Source: Charina bottae | Lineage: Eukaryota; Chordata; Lepidosauria; Squamata; Charinaidae | DNA length: 64,000 bases | Reading direction: 5' to 3' | Assembly (NCBI GenBank): GCA_023362775.1 | Contig: JALMGJ010000016.1 | Coordinates: forward strand, 372,001 to 436,000 | Part shown: piece after piece, positions 1 to 11,388 of the stretch | How positions within the stretch are numbered: the first letter of the stretch is position 1 | Layout of the letters: the number at the start of each line of letters is the position of its first letter | Notes under the pieces: model-generated | Told to the model about the DNA's origin: nothing | The model's input: the letters and a program-made list of their open reading frames with translations, nothing else | Database searches by the model: none | Made by a program: the position numbers and the translations under genes

Positions 1-297
1 GTTGCAAAAATTTGAAACGGTGTCTCTCTTCTCATTGTTATTTTTAATTTTTTTAAAAAATATAGGGGTTTTTTTCATGAAAAAAATCATTTTATTTACG
101 TTAATATCTAATGGGCTTCATATTGTTATTTTTACATGATTCAATAAACAAATATTCTATGAATGCATCAATTTTAATTTTTAATACAGTAAAGATCAAT
201 AAATATAACCCATACAAACAAAAGCTCTTTTTGGGTCCTCCATAATTTTTAAAAGTGGGAAGGGGTCCTGAGAGCAAAAACTGTTTAAGAAACACTG
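1..297. mobile_element. hAT-type MITE, left end outside the window
   Basis: The right end reads GTTTAAGAAACACTG, a hAT-like terminal inverted repeat, after AT-rich DNA with the phrases GGGTCCTC and GGGGTCCTGAGAGC, which are typical of ends of Charlie-like non-autonomous hAT elements. The matching left terminus is not in the window, so the 8-bp target duplication cannot be tested. No coding capacity is seen; the short minus-strand reading frames here are incidental. The class assignment is from recalled family resemblance. Confidence 0.5.
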
Positions 298-1039
298 AGT
301 TAGGTCAACACCACTGACACTCACCCTAGGAGTGGCCACGGGAATGAAAACCAAACAATGGCAGGGATAAACTGCCCAAAGAAGCCCATTTTTTAACACT
401 GTCTTCCGGTTGATTACAGACTACAGTCAGTTATCCTTTGCTCAGAGTTCAAATAACACAAATGGCGTGTACTGGACGTGGGGGAGGAGTTAGTTTAACT
501 GGGTTTAATACTGGGCCAATTTGGGCTAAATCTAACCTCTTCGATAGATCAGGCAAGTGATAGGAACTTTTAAAAAACAAATAAGAGGGGAGGAGCAAAA
601 GAAAGTGTTATTTTTATAATCCTGTTCATAATCCTCATCCTAGGGTTTTAGTTCCTACAGTTGTTTTGCCCATGTATCAAAATTTTGTAAACCTATGTAA
701 TGCTTAATGTTTACTATACCCACTGACATATTCCTTAGAGTGAGCTCCTTATTGACTCACAAAGTACACAGCTATCCATATTTATACTTATAAACACCTA
801 GTTTTAAATAATTTCAATGCAAGCACAGGGGAATTGGTGGTTCTATTACTACTAGTCCTCGGTGTATACTCAGTTTGAAAGTACTGCAGCAGTGAACCAA
901 TCAAGGATGATTTGATAAGCATGCATTCAGATTCAATGGATACAAATGCCACTTTGGGACTACTGCATCAAGGTCAAACGGGTTATACATGCTTCAAATG
1001 AATAAAATAATGTTACTGTTTTCTATTTAACCTATAAAA
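298..1039. other. Unclassified AT-rich DNA
   Basis: No gene, RNA gene or recognisable repeat was seen. Reading frames are short and lack coding features. Confidence 0.5.
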
Positions 1040-1135
1040 GCAAACTCTTCTTCAGGCTAAGCTGGAAGTGGTTTGCCATTGACTTCTTCCAGGATGTTTG
1101 GATGTGTCCAGTTTAAACTATAGCCCTAAGATTTC
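1040..1135 (+). repeat. Old unclassified interspersed repeat, copy 1 of 3
   Basis: It contains GTGGTTTGCCATTG, then CTTCTTCCAGGAT, then a CCAGT..AAACTATAGCCCT phrase. The same order of phrases occurs at 33885-34015 and, inverted, at 50375-50480. It is probably the 3' part of an old SINE or LINE family. Confidence 0.4.
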
Positions 1136-1881
1136 CTGGATGTCTCCTATCCAAATATGAACAACTCTGACCTTACTTAACTTTGAGCAAGGCTAAATAG
1201 GTCCTACCAGTGAACTGATCATTTCCCTTAAAATATGATTACTACTGGTTCTAGAACTGTTTCTGTTCGGATATTTCTAGAAGGGTTGTAAGAAGTAATA
1301 TTTATTTCCTTTTATCCCATTATCCAACCTTAAAGGATTCATTTTCACATTAACACACTAAAAAAATCTGAATAACATCAGCTCCTTGCATATGAGAACA
1401 TAAGATTCAGCCAAGCAAATACAATTATGGATGACAACATGAGAAATCTGATTCTGTTCCATAACACTATCACCAAAATTACTTTTGGAACATATGCTTT
1501 ACTTTCCTTAGGCTATTAGTGCAAAGGCAGACTTGAGCCCATCTGCCTGTGTTTATTTGGGTACATCATCACCATCACCATCAAGCATCATCACAAGCTG
1601 TAGGGTAGTGATTTAGTGAGCCAGAGATATATTGAAATGTATAGATCTCTTTGGAGGCTAAAAGGTTAAGGTTAGGATGGAAATAGGATGGTTAGCAAGC
1701 TGAAAATGATGGTAGCTAATGCCTGGGAATGATTAGTTCTAAGATATAGTTTCCCCACACTTATCTCAGAACAAATGTCACCATATCACCAGTAGTAAAG
1801 ACAATATAATGTAATTGGAAATTCCCTTTCAAGGTTGAAAATTGAGTATTTGCTGGTCACTATAAGCTTTTTCACCTGCTA
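1136..1881. other. Unclassified DNA
   Basis: Nothing recognisable except a small ATC-rich patch near 1563-1592. The last two bases (TA) are the left target duplication of the following MITE. Confidence 0.45.
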
Positions 1882-2317
1882 CAGGTAGTCCTCACTTAAC
1901 GACAGTAATTGGGACCAGTATTTCCATCCCTAAGAACACAGTCATAAAGCACAACATCACATGACATTGCCACTTAGTGATGGAAATTCTGGCACTTTCA
2001 GTTGGCATTATTAAGCGAATCAGCATGGGTCGTTAAGTGAGGACATCATGTGGTTGCCATTTGTGACCTCCTGCCAGCTTCCCCATTGACTTTGCTTGTA
2101 GGAACCAGCAAAGAAGGTCACAAATGGTGATCACATGACCGCGGGACACTGCAAAGTAACTGCAGGCTGGGCGCTGAGCACCTAGATTGCAATCACATGG
2201 CAACAGGGACGCTGCATTCGACGTAAGTACAAGGACCGGTCATAACTACCACTTGTTCAACACTGTGGTAGGTTCAAAAGGTTGCTGAATGAGTGGTCGT
2301 TAAGTGAGTACCATCTG
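1882..2317. mobile_element. Tc1/mariner-type MITE
   Basis: The ends are imperfect inverted repeats: CAGGTAGTCCTCACTTAACG on the left and, read inward from the right, CAGATGGTACTCACTTAACG. A TA dinucleotide flanks each end (1880-1881 and 2318-2319), as expected for the Tc1/mariner/pogo superfamily. The 436-bp body contains an internal inverted phrase (CCATTTGTGACCT / AGGTCACAAATGG) and no open frame, so it is a non-autonomous element. Confidence 0.75.
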
Positions 2318-4185
2318 TACCTAGGTTTCAACTCCATTTAACCTGATTTATAAAAATCTCTCCCATTTATTTAAAATAGTTTCACCTCAAAGAAATCTAA
2401 GAGAGTGTCTAAATTGAAGGCTCCCTAGCATTGCCAGTCAAAGTTTTCTGTACAACTATTCCATCTTTTTCTCCTAAACAGGCTTTATTTCTGTAGAAAG
2501 TAAAACATTACAGAAAGTACTAGGAAAACCTGGAAGTTTAAAATTAGATTATATTGTCAGTCTACTCTAGAATTTCATAACAGAGTTTAACTGTAGACTT
2601 AAGAAAAACTCAAGCTATGTTTTTGCATAAAGAAACTACCATTGAGTTTTTATACTAGGATATTTAACTGGGTTGCCTCTGATTTGAGGTAGATGGCTTC
2701 TGTCGACACATCCTGCTTAAAGTTTAGCAAAAGTGCTGAGGTTTCATTCAAGGTTGGGCTACAACTCCCCAAATGTATTGACTTAGATACATGAATATTA
2801 AAATGGTTGAAATGAATCAAATATTCCCAATGGAAGCATATCTTAAGGGCCAAATTCCACCCTCTGTCATGCTGAGATAAAGATTCCAGGACTGGTTCAT
2901 TCCAGGCCATTGTCTTCTTTTTAGTTTGCTCCTTCACAAGTTTCATTCTCTGCATGAAAGAATATCACAGCGGCAGCCTTTCGTAGGATTATTTTCTTCA
3001 TTTGTACAGAGTACCAGGCTCTTGCAGTGTTTGTTTCTCACCTGTGTCTTCAAAATATACAAGCTCAGCATGGGGGAGTAAACAACCACCCAGACAATAT
3101 AGAGATAATCTTTAAAGTAGCATCAATTCCCTCACAGCAAGCTGCTTACATTAGCAGACCTCCACCCATCCTCCCACACACTCCTTGCCAACCAGCTACG
3201 AAATACTAGATCTCTGTCTCCTTTGATGGATAGAAGTGTCTAGGCAATTGCCCTCCACATATTAGATTGGGCATATCTACTAGCTAGCAGCCACCAGTCA
3301 AAATCATCATTCATACTGTACCCCCAAAATCTGCTAGTGCTACTTCAATGCTTCTTCACTTAAAATCACTGTGCTTTGTGAACTTTCATGCAAAAATCTT
3401 CTGGAGACCATTGTTTGAATTAGACTTCTGAGAAGAAATCAGCCAACATCTCCTCTTAATTTTATGGATAGAGTACTTGAACTGAATGTATCCAATCCCA
3501 CAAAATTCTTTCCCTTGGACCATGGAACCAGCTTGCAGACACATTCAAGCTGTTTGGAGAACATTGGTATTTTGCAGAACATATCTTAAGAAACACTACA
3601 GGGAGAACTGCTATTAATTTGAAAAGAGCATTCTTTTAAAGAGCATTCTATGCAAAATGGACAAATGTAGTTCATTATGTTATTAGAGGGGGGCATTTTT
3701 TGTATATTGAAAATATTAGCCTAATCTTATACAGTCTGAGAGAGTTGTTTTCCTATACATGAAGGCCTGTGGTAGCAATTACACCACACTGTCCCATTGT
3801 TTCCTCCTCAAGACTCAAAAACTATCATAATCATAATAATAATTGGCCAATTATGCTTGGGTTATGTGACACAATGAAAATCAGAGAGAGAGCGAGAGAG
3901 AGCGCACATAGTACCTAGTTCCACAATTCAGGCTGTAATGGTTATATGTAACACATATAATGGTGACATTTCATTAAATACCCATCCAAAACCAAAACAG
4001 GGTCACTACTCTTCCTTGGGAGCTCACCTGATCACAAGTGGGTAAAAAGAACACCACCAAAGAAGACTTTCCATCCCCCCTCCCACAAAATCATCAAAAC
4101 CAACATTGATTAGTTTTCAGAAAGAACATATTTGCATGTTTTAGTTGCATCCTTAACCACTGCATCAGTCACCCTCTCAAAACAA
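2318..4185. other. Unclassified DNA
   Basis: No gene or repeat recognised. Small simple-sequence patches are an AAT-rich run near 3828-3842 and a GAGA-rich run near 3884-3903. The 101-codon minus-strand frame at 2650-2955 has no recognisable domain and is not called a gene. Confidence 0.5.
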
Positions 4186-5030
4186 AAACCCACCAATACA
4201 GACCGGTATCTGCACAAAAATTCCAATCACCACCCACGACAAAAGAGAGGCATGATCAAAACCTTGGTGGATCGTGCTAATCAAAACTGTGAAACCCAAT
4301 TTCTCAACAATGAACTTAACCATCTGAATTGGGTCCTACAGGCGAATGGCTATTCCAAGAATGAAATAAAAAGAGCCATCAAACCAAGAAAACAGCATCC
4401 AACTGAAGAAAAACAGCCCCCCACAAACAAAGTATTCCTGCCCTACATCAAAGGAGTCACTGACCGCATGGGAAAACTGATGGAAAAACACAACTTTCAA
4501 ACAGTCTTCAGACCCACCAGGAAAATACAACAAATGCTAAAATCAGCAAAAGACAAAAGGGACCCCCGCACCGCTGCGGGAGTATACCGCATACCATGCA
4601 GCTGCGGACAAGTATACATCGGAACCACAAAATGAAGCATTCACACCAGGATAAAAGAACATGAAAGACACTGCAGACTACAGTAACCAGAAAAATCTTC
4701 AGTAGCTGAACATGCTCTCAAGCAAACGGGATACAAAATCCTATTTGAAAACACAGAAATACTGGACAACACCAAAAGCCACTACACCAGATTATACAGA
4801 GAAGCCATTGAAATTCACAAACACCAGCACAGTTACAATAAAAAAGAAGGAAGTCTAAAAATTAGCAAAACCTGGCTACCAGTCCTGAAAAACACAGCCT
4901 GGAAAAGGTCAACGAACTCAGTCCAACCACCAGGACATGGGAATACTTCTCACAATGAACATGCTAATCACGCTCATCAGCCACTCGTTAACATTTCAAC
5001 ACAACAAAAAACTCCACCTAATCTCCTATA
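4132..5030 (+). pseudogene. PLE reverse transcriptase / GIY-YIG endonuclease fragment
   Basis: The frame from 4132 runs 167 codons, of which about the first 18 are flanking DNA. The rest covers the linker and the start of the GIY-YIG nuclease, whose GVYRIPCSCGQVYIG motif sits at about residues 150-165. A TGA at about 4633 interrupts it where the other two PLE copies in the window have CGA (Arg), a CpG-decay-type change. Coding similarity continues beyond the stop to about 5030, ending like the other copies (NISTQQKTPPNLL). Another stop lies at about 4684 (TAA in place of CAA). In PLEs this nuclease nicks target DNA to prime reverse transcription. This copy is dead. Confidence 0.85.
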
Positions 5031-5206
5031 ACTTAGCTCTATAAATAGAAAACAAACAAAAAATTGCCACTCTACCTGGGCACAGAGATTTCGCTTCTGT
5101 CTGTGCTCCTGCCCTCTGAAGATGCTGGCCAAAGATGCTGGCAAAACGTTAGGAACCACAACATCCAGAACATGGCCACACAGCCCGGAAGACCCACAAC
5201 AGCCAT
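4186..5206 (+). mobile_element. Penelope-like element (PLE), 5'-truncated
   Basis: The block matches, in order, the coding and 3' sequences of the PLE arms at 54708-56922: the stretch from THTDRYLHKNS to the GIY-YIG endonuclease domain, then the 3' end with CTCTGAAGATGCTGG and CACACAGCCCGGAAGACC. It is 5'-truncated within the reverse-transcriptase C-terminal part. No clear target duplication was found, and the 3' boundary is uncertain by about 10 bases. Confidence 0.85.
5116..5152 (+). ncRNA. Degenerate hammerhead-ribozyme-like motif of PLE
   Basis: CTGAAGA (fits the CUGANGA core) is followed by a stem-II-like segment and then AAAACGTTA where an active core needs GAAAC, so one core base appears lost. 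The intact versions are at 54794-54830 and 56832-56867. PLEs are known to carry hammerhead motifs. The fold was judged by eye. Confidence 0.45.
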
Positions 5207-5384
5207 CGAACTTCAACTGACTTTATCCTCAGAGAAGAAAATGGGTAACTGTCCTTGCATATGTCATCTATTTCTTTCTGTAAAGAAATACAAAAATAGA
5301 GGGATTTTATATAACCATCAAAATCCTTCTACACATTTCTCTGACATTCATTCCATTCTATTAAGTTATATTAAGTACTGGTTT

Positions 5385-5860
5385 TGACCTCTGAAGCCCT
5401 AAACACCTTAAGACCAGGTTACCTGAAGGACTACCTTCTCCCACCTGGGCCTTCAGATGTTCTTATGAAGCCCTCCTCCAGGTCTATTCACTTAAGGAGG
5501 TGCGGTGGGTCTCTACAAGGAGAGCAAGTTTTTTGTGGTAAGACATGTATGGAATGTCTTCCCCAGAGAGGCTTAACTGATGCCCACATTAGTATCATTT
5601 TGGTGCCAGTTGGAGAACCTTTTTATTTTCCCAGTTAATTGTACTCCATTTGCATTTCAATTTGTATTGTTTTAGAGTTTGATGATCACCTTACTGCTGT
5701 CTAGCTTGCATGGAGTTTTTATTTTGAATATTATTTGATTTTATTGTACATGTTTTAACTTGAATTGGTGTTGTGTCTGTGTATGTGTGTTTTATTGTAA
5801 ACTGCCTAGACAGCTATGGCTATTGGGTGGTTTAAAAGTGCTAATAAATAAACAATATAT
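5385..5860 (+). repeat. L2/CR1-type LINE 3' fragment
   Basis: A decayed frame contains RPGYLKDYLLPP, like the PGYLKDRLIP phrase of the L2/CR1 copy at 22746-23512. The block ends with ATTGTAAACTGCCTAGA and a TAATAAATAAAC tail, the usual 3' end of this LINE group in the window. It is 5'-truncated and broken. Confidence 0.65.
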
Positions 5861-6423
5861 AACTTAACATATATGTTTACATGTGTGTGTGTATCGGCTT
5901 CACATGACAGTCAATGGGGGGGGGAATCTACTGAGTTTCTTTGTATTTGTTTAGCTTCATCTCCAACTCAAACTGGGCTGATGAATTGCCAAATCAGATA
6001 TATAGTAGGGAAACAAAACAATATCAGATCCATAAACAAGTCTGATCTCTTTTCAATTCAGAACATTGTGCCATATGGAATCGCAGTGTGACACCTCTTG
6101 TCAGTTTTCCATGTGATGTTATTCTACATGAACTATAAGCATCACTTCTGAAAACAGTTACAATGTGAAGGGAGTTGCACTTTTTTTTTAACAACTTCTG
6201 ACAACTTAAAAGCAATCGGGAAGCATTTTGGTACGTTGACAGACAGTGATGTTTAGAGATTATAAGAAGAAAAAAAGTCACTTTTTAAACAAATACTGAC
6301 AAATGTATTTTTTCATGTTTAAGCTATTGTTTCAGTGGTGGAAACACCTCTGAAAGTGTAATTCATTACAGATGTTTACCTGTTCTTATGCCTATGTATT
6401 TGCTTTATAACATTTCATAATAT
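5861..6423. other. Unclassified AT-rich DNA
   Basis: Nothing recognisable. The last 13 bases (6411-6423) are the left target duplication of the next element. Confidence 0.45.
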
Positions 6424-6670
6424 TACATACCATTCATAAGAGACAATTGAAAAGCCAGAAGACCAGAACACCTCCTTGCCAGCAATCAACAACCAGATAG
6501 GCAAAGATTAACAGCAAGATTAGCACCAGAGGAGCAATCAAACAACACAATGGACCCTAATCAAGGAACTATTAACTCAGTCAATCAACCGAGCAGCAAA
6601 CAACAACCCAATCAAGGTACTACCAAGGAGAGTACAACACCCCCACCAACACAGGCAGGACAAGCCAAGG

Positions 6671-6678
6671 TATATAAA
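6671..6678 (+). promoter_or_regulatory. Putative TATA box in PLE terminal region
   Basis: TATATAAA lies about 37 bases upstream of the hammerhead-like core, a plausible spacing for an internal promoter of the element. Confidence 0.35.
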
Positions 6679-6707
6679 CAGAGAGCAAGTCCCACTCCCT
6701 TTTCGCA

Positions 6708-6743
6708 CTGACAATGTTGCCTAGCCTGGCAATGAAACGTCTG
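6708..6743 (+). ncRNA. Hammerhead-ribozyme-like motif, second PLE family
   Basis: CTGACAA (one base off CUGANGA) is followed by a perfect 5-bp stem II, TTGCC..GGCAA, closed by TAGCCT, and then TGAAACGTC, which supplies the GAAAC core and a GTC cleavage triplet. The G-to-A change in the first core block would be expected to abolish activity in this copy. Confidence 0.5.
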
Positions 6744-6833
6744 CAAGAAAACAACAAGGCTCAGAGAGCACCAAGGATTCCACAGTTCAACCCTGAGCTA
6801 CAAATATTCTCTTCGATTGGCATTTCATAATAT

Positions 6834-9509
6834 ATTTATTTTAAATTTATTTCTTTTTATTGAGATAAATATTTTGTCCACTAGCCCTTTCTGCTTGCTT
6901 TCATCATTTGGCAAGCATAGCTCAAGTTTTCTTTTTTAATTTGAGTGGAAATTTGCCATCAGCATCCCTTGTTAAAAGTAAATCTCCATATTCAGAAGCA
7001 AAGTTTCTCTGAATGTGTTTTGGTAATAAACAACAGAGGGAGATGTCTTATCCTGTTTATGAATTTCCTCAGAGGCATCTGTGTAGGCCTAGATGTGCAA
7101 ACAGATTGCTAGATTATCTAAGTCTTTAGTCTGAGGAAGATTTATTCAGAAATAAATAAGTACAAGGTAAGCTGTTTTGGCAAAAAAGCTATCCCAGCAC
7201 AGTTTTTATAAAGACATCATTAGCATTTTCCTTAATAAAAATGTTTCCTTGAAACATATTGGAAACCATATCTACTGTGTCATTGTCTTCTCTTTCCAAC
7301 TTACTCCATTGCTGCATGGATTTTCCTAGGCCTGCAAATGATCTTCTCTATTTCTATAACAATGGTAAATACCCTGAGGCATATCATTTAATAGAACAAG
7401 GAGACTGAAAATATAGAGCTTCCACTGGTATCAAAAACCTGATAGATCCCCAAACTCACCACAGAGTGAGCTAATGATTCTGACGAGCTCTTTGTCATCT
7501 GTCATCTAAATGATGTGGGCAAAAGAAAACAAAGACCGCTTAACCCACTGTTTCCAGGCCTGAGAGCTGAGTGGAGTTGCCCATAGAATTCAAGTGTAAA
7601 TGGCTTCTCAGACCCTGGAAAAAAGGATGGTTGTTTGCCAAACAAGAACTTTGTGAGAAACTTACTTTGGGGTTGTGAGCAACTGCCAAGGGTTTGACAA
7701 CAAGTTGCTGGAGCAAGCATCTTCTATAGTTCTTATTTGGTAGAAAGTGTATCACAAGCACCTCACTCTCCAAGCCTTTTCCCCACTTCCTGCTGCTGTA
7801 GTCACCAGTGTTATGGAAGTCCTTCTACTTGCAAGGTCCGGCAAAAATATATCCCTCTTGGTGAAGAAGTCAGAGTCCTCTGGCTTCTGCCCTAGGAGAG
7901 CTGCTGGAAGAACTTTCAGGAAATCAGTGTTGATGGTTGCTGCAGCTTTGATTTCCTTCGCTCAGCAATCTCAGCGTGCCTAAAAATGATTCGGAAAGGG
8001 ATAGGATTTGAATGTGTGCATATGTGCATCCAGCTGGTTAAATGTATTGGCATACGAGTGAATGTATGCTCAGGCACATCAAAGTGTGTGCATGTAATGT
8101 ATCAGCAGAACTGGGAAGATAAGATTACTCTCATAATTCTTTGCAAGGGCTAAAAAAATCATTCTAAAGGGCAAGGAGCCTTTGAACAGGGTTTAAACAA
8201 AAAATTGGGAAGGGGAAGAAAGACCTGTTCCATGAGAAGGGCATGCATTTTCTGTTGCATGATGGTCATAGAATCTTCATTAATTTGCAGTCTTATTCAT
8301 TAAATTCAGTAGAAATTACTCTTGAGTAGGTATGCAATCATATTAGCTGATTAACATTTACTCAATTTTGTGGAATCTTCCTACTGTAAGGAACGTTGCA
8401 TTTTATACATGCTTAGATCATCTTTAATCATAATTTGGCATTTACGTTACTTCATTTAAATATATTTCATAATGCACAGGTTCTTAGGGTTTTTTTTCTT
8501 TGCAGACCAGTTTGGCTTATAGAAAATGGAATTAATTATATACATTGGGTGATTTGTTTGTTCGTTTGTTGCATGTGCTGCCCACCTGGACAAATGTAGA
8601 AAGAGGAAGACATAAATTAAACAAACAATTTTCAGATTTTTTTGATCAAAAAATTAGGAAGCTTTGTTCAAATCCATGTCTATATTTAAGCATCACTACT
8701 GATCTATAATATCCACAAGTCCTGTAGTGTAGACCTGCTCCCTAAGCTTTTTATTCCATTTAATCCTTTGAACTTTCTTGCAAAATTCTCCCTCAGTGCA
8801 GTAGCATCAAACAAATTATGGCCTTTCACTAAATGAAAAGGATGTGGTTTAGGGCAGCCCACCTTTACAAGTGCTAATCAGCTTTCTCTCAAAAGCAGCT
8901 GCTGTTAGAGTTCAACCACAACATGCAAAAGCATGAAGAAATGATGGCATGATTCTGTTCTCCTGTTGCAACAGGTGACCCAAGAGTTCGGTAGCTTGTA
9001 TAGTATTCCACTGAGAATTGTCTCTCCATGAAATACAGTGAGATGACACTGTATCTGTATTTCCTAAGTTCTAATTAAGCCACTAGTAAGTACATTTGTT
9101 CAATATTTTCCATTTAATTTGGTCTCCTGCAGATGTTAGAGAGTAAAACTATGCATTTTTTTTTTAAAGCAGGGTGTGATTTTTAGGGATTTCCTTTTTA
9201 TCAAGCTCTCGGTAACAGAAGACAGGATTCTTAAAAAGGTGTCTATCATCAGATTTCCTGAAAGGGAAAAAAGGATTAGTAGATACTTTCACTTTTACAA
9301 CAGAAGTTATCTAAGTTGCTAAGGCAGGGCTTTCTTGGTTTTATGCTAACCACCTTTTGATGGACAGGAGGGCTAGCTGTTTATTTCCTAATAAAGGACA
9401 ATGTGCAAATGTTTGTAATGCTTCCCAAACTACTCTCCTCTTTCTTGCTTTCTGAAAAGATTGGAACATTTTTGTTTCCAAGCCTGGCTTAAAGTGCTAC
9501 AGTATATCA
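6834..9509. other. Unclassified DNA, repeat-poor
   Basis: About 2.7 kb with no recognised gene or repeat. Overlapping small frames near 7500-7980 occur on both strands, show no domain, and are not called genes. Confidence 0.5.
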
Positions 9510-9517
9510 CCTTTAAA

Positions 9518-9799
9518 TAGGCTGACCATATTTCAGGATGGCAAAACGGGATGGGGTCTTATGTAATATTCCGTATTCATGAAAAAGACAGGGGTCCCCG
9601 CCCCCGGTCCGCGTGATTGGCTCTCGCCTGCAAACCCCGCCCCCCGGTCGGCGCTCCAGCTCAGATCCTCCTTCCGCGCCATTCCCGCAAGGTTTGAAAA
9701 ATGGGACAAAACTAAGGTTTTTATGAAAACGATGGAACGATTGAAAAATGCTAAAAAAACAGGACTGTCCCATTCAAAATGGGACGTATGGTCAGCCTA
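9518..9799. mobile_element. hAT-type MITE (TAGGCTGACCATA family), short copy
   Basis: Inverted ends TAGGCTGACCATA / TATGGTCAGCCTA bound 282 bp and are flanked by a perfect 8-bp duplication, CCTTTAAA (9510-9517 and 9800-9807), the hAT signature. Inner phrases GATGGCAAAACGGGA and GGGACAAAACTAAGG, plus a GC-rich centre, are shared with the large copy at 25461-27233. No transposase is present. Confidence 0.85.
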
Positions 9800-10202
9800 C
9801 CTTTAAAGCCATACAAGATTCAGCAATCAGATACTTACAAGACCATCTTTACCATGAAGATTCAGCCTGCCCCATGTATTTTTTGAGGAACTAGATGGTG
9901 AGGGTTCCTGTCACATGCAAAATATGGGTCGTGGGAGTCAACAATTCATATTCTGAGTTTCTGCCCTTGCATCTGGAACACCTACCTGCTGAGATGAAGA
10001 AAGCCTTTAGAAAAGCTGAGGTATGTTTAGTTTTTGGAAAGCTCTCTGTTTCTAAAGCTTTAGTTTTTAAAAAGCTCTTGGTGCTTAACACCTTATTTTT
10101 CTGTAGGGCATTTGGACGCTGATGGTGAAAGAGTTCCCTTTAGATAGCAAGTTTTTAGGGGGATTCATTTCTGTTTTATTATATTTATTGTAAATACCTT
10201 GG

Positions 10203-11321
10203 ATGGAAAAAGCAAGAGAGTTCCAGAAAAACATCTACTTCTCCTTCATTGACTACGCTAAAGCCTTTGATTGTGTGGATCACAACAAACTGTGGCAAAG
10301 TCTTAAAGAGATGGGAGTACCAGACTACCTTACCTGTCTCCTAAGAAACCTGTATGCAGGTCAAGAAGCAACAGTTAGAACCGGACATGGAACAACCGAC
10401 TGGTTCAAAATTGGGAAAGGAGTACGACAAGGCTGTATATTATCACCCTACTTATTTAACTTATATGCAGAGTACATCATGAGAAATGCCGGGCTGGATG
10501 AATCACAAGCCGGAGTTAAGATTGCTGGGAGAAATATCAACAACCTCAGATATGCAGACGATACCACCCTGATGGCAGAAAGTGAAGAGGAACTAAAGAG
10601 CCTCTTGATGAGGGTGAAAGAGGAGAGTGCAAAAGCTGGCTTGAAACTCAACATTAAAAAAACCCAGATCATGGCATCTGGTCCCATCACTTCCTGGCAA
10701 ATAGAAGGGGAAGAAATGGAAGCAGTGACAGATTTTATTTTCTTGGGCTCCAAGATCACTGCAGACGGTGACTGCAGCCATGAAATTAAAAGAGGCTTGC
10801 TCCTTGGGAGGAAAGCTATGGCAAACCTAGACAGCAACTTAAAAAGCAGAGACATCACCTTGCTGACAAAGGTCCGTATAGTTAAAGCTATGGTTTTTCC
10901 AGTAGTAATGTATGGCTGTGAGAGTTGGACCATAAGGAAGGCTGAGCGCCGAAGAATTGATGCTTTTGAACTGTGGTGCTGGAGAAGACTCTTGAGAGTC
11001 CCTTGGGCTGCAAGGAGGTCAAACCAGTCAATCCTAAAGGAAATCAACCCTGACTGCTCATTGGAAGGACAGATGCTGAAGCTGAAGCTCAAATACTTTG
11101 GCCACCTAATGCGAAGAGAGGACTCACTGGAAAAGACCCTGATGCTGGGAAAGACTGAAGACAAAAGGAGAAGGGGATGGCAGAGGATGAGATGGTTAGA
11201 TAGAATCACCGATGTAATGAACATGAATTTGAGTAAACACCGAGAGACAGTGGAGGACAGGAAGGCCTGGCGTGCTATGGTCCATGAGGTCACGAAGAGT
11301 CGGACACGACTAAACGACTGA
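10203..11321 (+). CDS. BovB reverse transcriptase, C-terminal part
   Basis: An uninterrupted 372-codon frame. Visible RT motifs are IDYAKAFD (residues about 16-23, first catalytic Asp), GVRQGCILSP (73-82) and YADD (117-120), followed by the RTE-specific C-terminal region ending VTKSRTRLND. The first ATG overlaps the target duplication, so the frame start is an accident of 5' truncation. The endonuclease domain and N-terminal RT are absent (a full BovB protein is about 1,000 residues, as at 38-41 kb). RT would copy LINE RNA at the nicked target site. This truncated copy is not expected to be active, although its frame is still clean, suggesting a fairly young insertion. Confidence 0.9.
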   Translation: MEKAREFQKNIYFSFIDYAKAFDCVDHNKLWQSLKEMGVPDYLTCLLRNLYAGQEATVRTGHGTTDWFKIGKGVRQGCILSPYLFNLYAEYIMRNAGLDESQAGVKIAGRNINNLRYADDTTLMAESEEELKSLLMRVKEESAKAGLKLNIKKTQIMASGPITSWQIEGEEMEAVTDFIFLGSKITADGDCSHEIKRGLLLGRKAMANLDSNLKSRDITLLTKVRIVKAMVFPVVMYGCESWTIRKAERRRIDAFELWCWRRLLRVPWAARRSNQSILKEINPDCSLEGQMLKLKLKYFGHLMRREDSLEKTLMLGKTEDKRRRGWQRMRWLDRITDVMNMNLSKHRETVEDRKAWRAMVHEVTKSRTRLND

Positions 11322-11332
11322 ACAACAACAAC
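10205..11332 (+). mobile_element. BovB (RTE-clade) LINE, 5'-truncated
   Basis: The copy holds the C-terminal reverse-transcriptase half and the typical BovB 3' end GAGTCGGACACGACTAAACG followed by an (ACA)n tail. It is flanked by the 9-bp duplication ACCTTGGAT (10196-10204 and 11333-11341). It lies in the 3' end of an L2/CR1-type LINE. Confidence 0.92.
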
Positions 11333-11388
11333 ACCTTGGATCCTAAGAAGTACAGTAAGTGGTCTATAAAACTGTTCAATAAATAATC

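Larger units (their letters stand above)
6424..6820 (+). mobile_element. PLE-like terminal region, second family
   Basis: A 397-bp insertion is flanked by a perfect 13-bp direct repeat, CATTTCATAATAT (6411-6423 and 6821-6833). It has no coding frame but carries a TATATAAA box at 6671-6678 and a hammerhead-like motif at 6708-6743, followed by a CTGCAAGAAAACAACAAGGC phrase. The arrangement of promoter, then hammerhead motif, then terminal sequence is like the pLTR of Penelope-like elements. It differs in sequence from the PLE at 4.2 and 54.7 kb. Confidence 0.6.
9890..11388 (+). repeat. L2/CR1-type LINE 3' end, split by BovB
   Basis: The left part reads into a LPAEMKKAFRKAEV-like C-terminal phrase and the 3' tail TATTGTAAATACC. 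After the BovB insertion it resumes at 11342 with TCCTAAGAAG and ends with AATAAATAATC. Removing BovB and one copy of its target duplication restores a continuous 3' end of this LINE class. Confidence 0.6.

Noticed and set aside
10448..11293. A 281-codon minus-strand frame
   Set aside because: Antisense shadow of the BovB reverse transcriptase; no start context or domain of its own.
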